27,825 nucleotides of DNA, from contig JAKOGH010000893.1 in the NCBI GenBank assembly GCA_024811115.1, positions 1 through 27,825 of the forward strand. The letters are read 5' to 3'. A program made the translations under genes and the position numbers. The first letter of the stretch is position 1; every line of letters starts with the position of its first letter. This stretch comes from Terana coerulea (lineage: Eukaryota; Basidiomycota; Agaricomycetes; Polyporales; Phanerochaetaceae). The notes beneath the pieces were generated by a model. The model was not told the DNA's origin. It saw only the letters and a list, made by a program, of their open reading frames with translations, and made no database searches. Below are positions 20,600 through 27,825 of this stretch, one piece after another.

Positions 20600-23404
20600 A
20601 TGACCACTCAGCCTCTCGCTGGTTTAGACCGCCCACAGCCTGTACTCGCATTGTATTCTCCTTCCTCGAGTAGTCCTGGGAGCAAAACCGGCGACGAGGA
20701 AGTCGAAAAGGCCGATTACTCTGCCAATGAAGCAACGTCCATCGACTCAAATGGGGATCCACGACTCGCGGCTCCGAAGCTTTCACCAGCGCAACAGGTC
20801 AAGCTGTACCGAAAGATTGACTGGAGACTCATGCCGATGGTGACTCTTATGTACCTGTGCTCCTTCCTTGACAGAGGTGCGTCTTCTATGCCACATCGTA
20901 GCTGCCAGCCAGTGATTCGCAACATATTTCAGGGAATATTGGTGCGAATATCGGTTTTTGTTAGCTCAGTGTGTACGAAGGCTCATGCATTGCCACGGAA
21001 TATCAGGGAATGCGAAGCTCCAGGGTCTCACAACGCAACTGAATCTCACCGGAAATAAGTATAACATCGCTCTTGTGAGTACTCTCGCGTTGATTATCTC
21101 TGAGCTCTTTATTAATGAGTTGGCTAGGCCATGTACTTTGTGGTGAGCTGGAAGTTTTATATTGCATCGTGGAGGTCCTGAATGCCCTTGAGCCCTACTG
21201 CCTTGTGGAGTGCCCGGCAAGGTGCGAATAAACGTCTATCTTTGCATTCCGCACCTGTGATAACAAGTCATGTCCAGTTTGGTGACGAAGAAGTTTCGGC
21301 CTTCAAGGTATCTGCCACGCACTGTCCTTACGGATGTTTCGCACTAATTCTTGATGATAGATGGCTTCCAGCACTGACGGTACGCTCCACTCATTCGTCC
21401 GGTTGGTTCATGATCGTCAGCTCATGCCTTTTGTTCTAGATGACCTGGGGTGTCATTATGTGCGTTGAATGGGCCTATTAACGCTGCGGCAAAGCTCGCT
21501 GCTGATCCAATTGCGCACACACAGGACCCTGATGGGTATAGTCACCACGTACGTATACTTACACTCGTGCGCACCATCCAAAGAAACCCACGCGCATTGC
21601 CAGATATCAGCAGCTTGTTGGCGTCCGGGTCGCTCTTGGCGCGGCAGAGGCGGGCCTATTTCCCGCTGTAACCTGGTAGTAAGTTTAGGGCCATTACGCC
21701 CCTTCTACCACACTTACTTATACGGTTTACAAGCTTGTCCATGTGGTATCCGCGGCACCAGCTTCAGTTTCGTATCGGTATCTTCTGGGGCAGCGCAGCA
21801 CTGGCCGGTGCGTACACTCCTTGGTCGCCTTGCTCCATTTCGGCTGACCAGGCTACTGCAGGCGCGTTCTCGGGCATCTTGGCGTACGGCATATCCTTCA
21901 TGTCTGGAACGGCGGGCATGCTAGGGTGGTCCTGGATATTCGTGTGTACTTTCTTCGTTATTCACCCATTGACGCGCTGACGACTCTTCAGATCATTGAA
22001 GGCTTGTTCACGGTCGTAGTCGGATTTGTCGCATGCTTCGGTGTGTGATTCGCCCCGTCAGACCGTTATCCTGCAGTTGACTGTGTGCCTCAACGTCGCC
22101 GGATGCAGTCCTTACCGATTTCCCGGACAGGGCAACGTTCCTGACCGAAGAAGAGCGAGCGTTCATTCTCTGGAGGAAAAGTAAGCGCATCGTTCGTTTT
22201 GCAGGCAACGACTCATTAGTGCTTTTGCTTAGAGTATGACAACTCCATAGTCGGGGAAGAGGAGCAGTTTGCTCTTCGGCATATCTGGCTGGCGTTCTCC
22301 GATTGGCAGGTAAGTCTTCCGCAGGTTTGGTTTTCATTGTCGCGCTTATTGACACCAACGCAGCTATGGATACACTTTCTCATCTACATCTCAATCATTG
22401 GCCCCCGTACGTACTTTTCCTTGGTATGTGAAGCTATACCGTCTAAATTTGCCTTCGCCGTAGTATGGGGTATCTCGTTCTTCCTCCCGTACGTTTTCAC
22501 GCGTCTTCACCCGAGTCACTGTTGACGCAATTGTACGCAGGTCGATCATCAATGGGTGCGTACGACATGGACAGCCTCTTAGTGTAAGAGCCTTCATCGA
22601 CGGGCGTCATCAGATTTGGCTTCAGCCCGGCAAACAGTCAATTGCTAACAGTGCCGCCATACGTTTTCGCAAGTATGTTGTTGACAGCGCGTCCCTCGAA
22701 CGGCTTGCTCATAGCCATCTCATTGCGTAGCTTTTGTAACAGTCGTCTTTGCTTATTATTCCGACAAGACGAAATACCGCTTCCCGTTTATTCTCGCTGG
22801 GCAGCTGATGTGTGTCGTCGGATTCTCTATCCAGATATCCAACGCGCACTTTGGCGTCAAGTATTTTGGGACGTTCTTTAGTGTCGCTGGGTCCTACGCA
22901 GCGTTTCCGGGAGTTATTGTATGGTATGTTGACTGCATACATACGAGACGCTTCTACTCATCAGCGACTTCTGTAGGCTTGCAAACAACGTCGCTGGACA
23001 GTACAAAAGAGGTTCCGCGATTGCGCTGCATATCGGCTTTGGCAATTTCTCAGGCGGTAAGTCCAGATGAGCATGCTCTCCGGTTGGCTTTTCTCAGTAG
23101 AATGACAGCCATTGCTTCGGTACTATATCGCTCTCAAGACGCCCCTCGATATATATTTGGTGGTACGTTCCGCTGGCACGCTGTGGTCATCGCCCATCAA
23201 TTTGACATGTGTGTAGATGCCCTAGAGTTGATGTTTATCGGCATAGGCATGATTGCGCTGTTTTCAGTTGCAATAATCTACACCATCATAAATGCGAGGC
23301 GCGATCAGAACGCGCGGGAGTACCTGGAGAAGGGAATTGTCCACTCTCCTGAACAGCTGAGGAAGATGGGTGACCGAGCACCAGATTTTAAATACACGCT
23401 GTGA
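20600..23404 (+). CDS. MFS anion symporter, Dal5/TNA1-like, 23 exons
   Basis: A twelve-helix plasma-membrane permease of the anion:cation symporter family (allantoate, nicotinate and related organic acids); the substrate is not predictable here. Exons: 20600-20876, 20933-20941, 21007-21074, 21128-21142, 21193-21221, 21278-21307, 21361-21379, 21440-21459, 21525-21548, 21604-21678, 21734-21807, 21862-21941, 21992-22040, 22109-22180, 22233-22309, 22364-22406, 22464-22488, 22541-22555, 22614-22672, 22731-22923, 22977-23056, 23109-23162, 23217-23404. They total 1575 nt, 524 residues, with no frame error. All 22 introns are GT-AG and 50-68 nt. Family landmarks: FLDRGNIGNAKLQGL (exons 1-3), EAGLFPAVTWY, FPDRATFLTEEER, SQDAPRYIFG. 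The N-terminal 70 residues are a polar cytoplasmic tail. ATG 20600 is the first in frame. Exons were placed by eye from family conservation. Confidence 0.9.
20933..20941 (+). other. 9-nt microexon of the MFS gene
   Basis: The exon ggaatattg lies between tttcag and gtgcga, and is flanked by introns of 56 and 65 nt. It supplies the middle of the family signature D-R-G-N-I-G-N-A. Without it the frame stays open but loses three residues of the motif. Exon 3 starts with the same five bases (ggaat). Confidence 0.75.
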
Positions 23405-24555
23405 ATCCAACCTACCCGCCATCACGTAGAAATCTTATCCATGGTCCATGTTGCGCAAAGAGTATGTTTGCGATATGTTCTCGAACTCACAGCCCTTAAA
23501 CTGAACCGCTGTACCGGCAAGAAAAGCTACTGGGTATAACGAAGTGCAAGGTGGGGTTTCCTCCTGTTCTGGGGCACGGTGCAGCAGTCGAAACCGCATT
23601 GCTCATTGGGGATATGCTCACGTGTACCTCTGCACTCTTCAGGATGGCTGACGAAGGAACGCAGCGCGGAGACCTACTACTGCTGGAGCTAAGTCCAAAC
23701 CAAGGCCCACGGCAGTGGCTCCGGAACGTAGTAAGGCGGTACTCAGCTAGTACATCGGCCATATTCTTCTTATATCCATCGTTGCAGCTGTCCCAACAGT
23801 CAGGTGTCTGCGGCTTGAGCTGATTCTCAGCTGTGGTCCGTGAAAGCCCAGGAAAATTGACGCGCAGATCTAGAGTTGTCTGCCCGGGCCGAAACCGAAA
23901 GAAGCAATCAAAGGCTTTTGATCATAACAAGATCAAACAAACGCTTCCTCGTCATCGGTCGCGCCAACTCCAACTCTCACTTGTTCGATCAAGCAAGGGC
24001 TACCGACCCTTGCACTAGGGCTTACACTGTCGTTAGTATGGTGAGCAACGCTGTCGTAGGAGTGTAGATTGGCTTCAAACAGAGTCATGTGCTTGAACGA
24101 TAGCCCCTCGGCGCCCCTGTCAGACTGACATGGATGGGTCAGTGGAGACGGTCAGATGAACAATACATCACATTGCGACCAGACAGAGGTGTGGTTGAAC
24201 AGTGCGCAGCTTTTTCTTCCCTTTCTTCACCTTCCAAACACACGTTCCTTTGCAGCGACGGTGGCCTGTCGGCGTGAGCTTGGTGTCACGACAGGCACTC
24301 GGCGTGCAGTCAACGACGACTGTGCTCGATCGCACGACACCCGTCCTTACTGGCATACATACCCGTGGTACTATAGCGTGCTGTCAAGCTGCCGCTTTCC
24401 GCTCAACGCCCGTCAAGACCGGTAACGGTGAGTCTAACCTCTCAGTTATGAAGCGACGTATCGTCGCAGCTGGAGCTGTGCATTTCGCTCCCTCGAATAC
24501 AACTTTTTTAGGACGCTTACCCATGTCCTTCGTTCAGTGATAGAAGCTTCTCACT
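23405..24555. other. Intergenic region between the MFS and membrane-protein genes
   Basis: This contains the right partner of the short direct repeat (23914-23963). A + frame at 23551-23823 lacks an ATG at its start and has no known domain. The stretch 24202-24426 ends in a good donor (aacg|gtgagt) and could be an upstream exon of the gene at 24556, but I could not join it in frame. Nothing else is supported. Confidence 0.35.
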
Positions 24556-25811
24556 ATGGGAGTAGTCTTCCTGACTGTCATTTCAACATCCATCGCCCCT
24601 CCCATAATAATAACCTCGACTATTGTCACTACTTCCGAGACACGCACGACGTTATCGACCCCGGCTACCAACAATGGCGCTAATGGCGCTATGGGAAGGC
24701 CCTCGACCTCGACGCCGCCGCCAACTCAGGTCACTCAAAGAAGCTCGAGCGGCGAGAACGCTGCTCAGCCTCTTACGGTTAGTGTGTGGCGACTCCCCGT
24801 ACTCTGTTTTCTACTCGTATCTGATAGCTTTCTAAATTCTCCTTCAAGTTTACTCCAACGGAAACGTCCGCTCCCTTGCCTCCCGCCATAAGCATCTCGG
24901 TGTGTGATTACCTTTTGGCCATTTTTGAGTTGTAAATCAACTCGTATTGACTGTGTTGTAGGTGGAAAGTGAAACTAATGCTGCTACGGCGCAAGAAACG
25001 TCAAGCGTTGCACTCGCTTTTGGACCGGTGAGTCCTTAGCCTTGCATCTTGCCACCACTCCCGACCGACGTTTTGCGTATTGCAGACCATCACCCTCTCA
25101 ACCCTATTATTTTCGCCTTCGAGTCAGATCACAACACCGAGTACCGCGTCCACTGTTTCAGGACAACCGACCGGCGCGGTTAGTTTTGAACTGTCTTCCC
25201 GATCCTACGGTGAAATTCTCACATCCTGTAGGCCGTGAGCTCCAGTAGCGCACCAGCTCTCTCCTTACCACCATCGCCTACTCCGCATCGAAGCGAATCT
25301 TCACATCCGGTGCCAATTATTGCAGCATCAGTTGGGTCGCTCCTTCTACTGGTCATCGTAGTCGGGTGTTGGATTGTACGTCGGCGCCGACGCCGCCAAA
25401 CCCTGGGACGTGCCGAAGGTACGTTCCCTCCTACTCGAGGACAGTTGCACCGTTAACAAAAGAGCTACAGGAGTTATCGCACCGCCTACCACCGGTCAGA
25501 TAAATCGGTCCAATGCCGATTCCCCTGAGGTGTCTTTGCCGGCGCTCGCCTCGCGGAATAATCTGGAACTACGCGACCCGCTGAACGACGAGCATCTTGT
25601 GGACGTTCCAGAGAAAGGTTCCCTGGAGGGCTTGTACGAGCAGACAGGTGGGGATGACGAGGATGGTCGACTTGATCGAACAATCGGTTTTGACCCGCTG
25701 GGAAGCGAAGAAACGAGACCAGGCAGTTCCCAGAGTCACCTGTCTGCCTCGGACTGTTGCTCTTCTGATAGCTGTGGTACGCTCCCACCCCCATACGCTC
25801 CCTATGATTGA
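24556..25811 (+). CDS. Ser/Thr/Pro-rich single-pass membrane protein
   Basis: Exons 24556-24777, 24849-24899, 24962-25027, 25086-25178, 25232-25418 and 25471-25811 join into 960 nt, 319 residues, all introns GT-AG and 52-71 nt. Residues 1-172 are rich in Ser, Thr and Pro and are probably an O-glycosylated outer part. A transmembrane helix follows at about 173-193 (IIAASVGSLLLLVIVVGCWIV), then six arginines, which fix the C terminus in the cytoplasm. The tail (about 120 residues) is acidic and ends LPPPYAPYD, with a PPxY motif at 312-315. The layout resembles fungal wall-stress sensors and the many uncharacterised basidiomycete proteins of this form; no WSC or other named domain is visible. 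A stop in frame just before the ATG (tag, 24541) limits the start, but the N-terminal signal sequence is weak, so an upstream exon may be missing. Confidence 0.7.
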
Positions 25812-26230
25812 AGCCGCTCGCATGTGTCGCTCGTGCTCCACTTGGCAATCCATTCATTATACCCACCGAGTTGAAGCCAGAATGACTGTACGGCGAGCCA
25901 GGTATTTCGTGTGTTCATCAAGTCCGAGTCGCTCCGTTGACGAACAGACGCCGCCTCACGCCAGCCGCAACCCGAGTATTTCAGCTGCGTACCGTGGCAG
26001 GGTGGTACTACCATCCCTCGTATTAGTGAGGATGCAAGAGGATATTATAAACTATGATACAACACAATTCATAGTACAAGCTATCGTAAAAGGCATCAAC
26101 GACAAAACAGACAAGCGTGAGACGTATGAGCACATGCGAGCGACCCAAGTACGACTGGTACAGCAACAAATCATAAACGTTCGTAGGGTCATCGGCAATC
26201 GTAAGCCGTGAGAGTGAGCGGGGAGGGCCG
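25812..26230. other. Intergenic region between convergent genes
   Basis: This is the shared 3' region of the membrane-protein gene (+) and the sugar porter (-). An open frame continues on + (25597-26211), but it begins inside the last exon in another frame and is not gene-like. An AT-rich stretch at 26040-26100 may include 3' processing signals. I see no other feature. Confidence 0.4.
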
Positions 26231-27825
26231 TCAGACCTTCTCGGAGTCGCTCCGGACGGAGCCCGCCTCGGGCGCGGCGGCGTGCGCGTCGAGCACGCGC
26301 TCCTCCTGCTCGATGTCCGCGCGCCGCTTCTCCGCCTGCACCGAGCCGAAGATGACGTCCATCTCCTCGAGCGAGCGGCCCTTCGTCTCCGGTATGAGCC
26401 TGCATATATCCCTTCGTCAGCCCCAAGTCGGCGAACGACAGCGAAGGAATGGGACTTACAAGGAGAAGATGGCCATGCCGCCGATGTTGATGGAGGCGAA
26501 CATGAAGAAGAGCTTGTAGCCGAGCGCGGACTTCATCGCGGGCGTCCATTTGGAGACGATGAAGTTGAAGAACCACTGCGAGGCGGAGGCCGTCGCGAGG
26601 CCGTAGTGCCGTGTGCGGGTGGGGAAGATGTCGGAGACATACACCCATCTAATGATGTTCATTGTAGTCTATATAAGCCACAAGTCGAGGATTCACTCAC
26701 GGTAGCGGGCCCCAACCCATGGAGTAGAAACAGACGTAGATGTAGAGCATCGCGGCCATAGCCTTGCTGGCCGGCGGAGGCTGAAACCCAGCGGGCGGGT
26801 GCGCCGGCGGCGGAACGTCTTCAGCAGCGCGCCGATGATGAAGAACAGCGTGCCCATGCCGAGCGCGGAGATGAGCAACGACAGCTTGCGGCCGAGCGAC
26901 TCGACGAGGAAGAACACAAACAGCGTCGTCGCGACGAGCTTCACGATCCCATAAATCCCGCTCGCGAGCAGCGAGTTCGACGTGCCGGTGTAGCCGATGC
27001 TCTGGAAGATCTGCGGCGCGTAGTAGTTCACGCTGTTCTGCCCGCACCACTGCTGGAAGAGGAAGATGGCGACGGCGATGACGAAGCGGATCCAGTTGCC
27101 CTTGCCCAGGAAGGCTTCGCGCACGCCGAGCCCCGCCCGCGCCGCGCGCTCCTCGCGGATCGCCGCCTGGATCTCCGCGTACTCGTGCAGGACGCTGTCC
27201 GGGTACGCGCCGCTCGCCGTCGGCGGCAGGCGGCGGAGGTACGCGAGGTTCGCGAGCGCCTGCTCGTGCCGGTCCTTCTGCGCCAGCCACCGCGGGCTCT
27301 CTTTGACGGTGAGGAGACCAAAGCCATGATGCCCGCTGGGACGAGCTGCATCCCGAGCGGAATGCGCCAGACGTTCGGACCCGTTTTGACGTGGAGGGAA
27401 ATGCCAACTGCAAATAGTGTTAGAACAGAAATATCGAGCCGATGGAAAGAGGGAAAGCGGCGCAAGGGTAGAGGGTGACGGGTAGAACTGAATGGCTGTC
27501 GAAGCGGGCAATAGAACGTGGGTAGCGGACTCACGATTAATCCAATAACTCAACATCACACCAGTGGCGACCATGATCTGGAAGAGTCCAGTGATACGTC
27601 CCCTGACCTCCTTGGGCGAGCACTCCGACACAAAGGCGGGGGCCACGGCCGAGATGGCACCGATGCCAATGCCAGCGACGACGCGGCCAGCGTAGATGTA
27701 GCCAATGCCACGCTTCCCGCCCGCCACGGTTTGGAGAATCTAGGGTATTGATAGGAGCTTGATAAGCGTCGAAGTAAAGTTAGATGGGGCGTGCTTACAG
27801 CGCCAATAGCGAAGAGAATGCTAAA
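26231..27825 (-). CDS. Quinate/sugar porter (MFS SP family), 5' end outside window, two 1-nt deletions
   Basis: Read on minus, the exons are 27825-27799 (partial), 27739-27535, 27407-26701, 26648-26460 and 26399-26231; introns are 59, 127, 52 and 60 nt. Sugar-porter landmarks, in order: GRITGLFQIMVATGV, KESPRWL (the PESPRWL position), QQWCGQNSVNYYAPQIF, FFLVESLGRK, GWGPLPWVYVSDIFPTRTRHYG and PETKGRSLEEMD. The QQWCGQN and KESPRWL forms suit the fungal quinate permease (QutD) branch, but glucose or xylose cannot be excluded. Roughly the first two helices lie beyond the window. Exon 27407-26701 needs two single-base gains to stay in frame, near 27318 (after GIMAL) and near 26812 (after LLKTF), each in a run of like bases. 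The strong GC bias at third positions and complete motifs suggest a live gene and possible base-calling errors. The C-terminal tail is cytoplasmic and charged. Confidence 0.8.

Noticed and set aside
25597..26211. 204-codon + frame after the membrane-protein gene
   Set aside because: It starts inside the last exon in another frame, and its composition is not protein-like.
26282..26761. Plus-strand frames antisense to the sugar porter, and minus frames 26697-27413 and 27028-27534
   Set aside because: They are alternative frames of GC-rich coding sequence. The last two contain short correct stretches of the porter only because of the two frameshifts.

Overview
The window looks like a nuclear contig from a basidiomycete fungus, probably an Agaricomycete. 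The evidence is two genes whose reading frames close only by removing many 50-70 nt GT-AG introns, a fungal Dal5-type transporter, a quinate/sugar porter, and a large TPR-CHAT gene of a type that is expanded in mushroom-forming fungi. There are no operons or bacterial-type signals. The left two thirds (1 to about 20,000) is a repeat-rich, decaying region. The right third (20,600-27,825) is ordinary genic DNA.

Layout, left third: 1-1880 holds pieces of a dispersed repeat family (R1, R2) split by about 950 bp that may be an LTR relic. 2207-7870 is copy A of a segmental duplication. It carries an exon relic, a promoter and leader with a 70 nt intron, and a TPR-CHAT gene (3043-6715) with two 1-nt frameshifts. 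Its downstream flank holds a 334 bp hAT-type MITE with a perfect 10 bp TIR and an 8 bp target duplication. 7870-9270 has no recognisable gene. 9300-9900 and 10850-11900 hold repeat copies R3 and R4.

Layout, middle: 12130-12447 (minus) may encode a small six-cysteine secreted protein interrupted by one in-frame stop. 13339-13615 (minus) may be a fragment of another gene. 14316-19173 is copy B of the duplication, with TPR-CHAT copy B (15216-18493). Copy B has an undamaged repeat array but seven 1-nt indels in its CHAT half. 19,200-20,600 is intergenic, with a 38 bp perfect palindrome, a tRNA-like 3' half and short repeats.

Layout, right: 20600-23404 is a complete Dal5/TNA1-like MFS transporter in 23 exons, one only 9 nt long. 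24556-25811 is a six-exon Ser/Thr/Pro-rich single-pass membrane protein with a C-terminal PPPY motif. 26231-27825 (minus) is the 3' part of a quinate/sugar porter, running off the window and showing two 1-nt deletions.

The most interesting signal is the TPR-CHAT pair. CHAT is a caspase-like protease fold, and the two paralogues have lost opposite halves of the expected His-Cys dyad. Copy A has His changed to Gln. Copy B has the Cys segment out of frame. The arrays also differ in repeat number (11 against 8 units of 135 bp). Nearly all the indels are changes in homopolymer length, so base-calling error must be ruled out. The 1,575 coding bases of the neighbouring MFS gene contain no such error.
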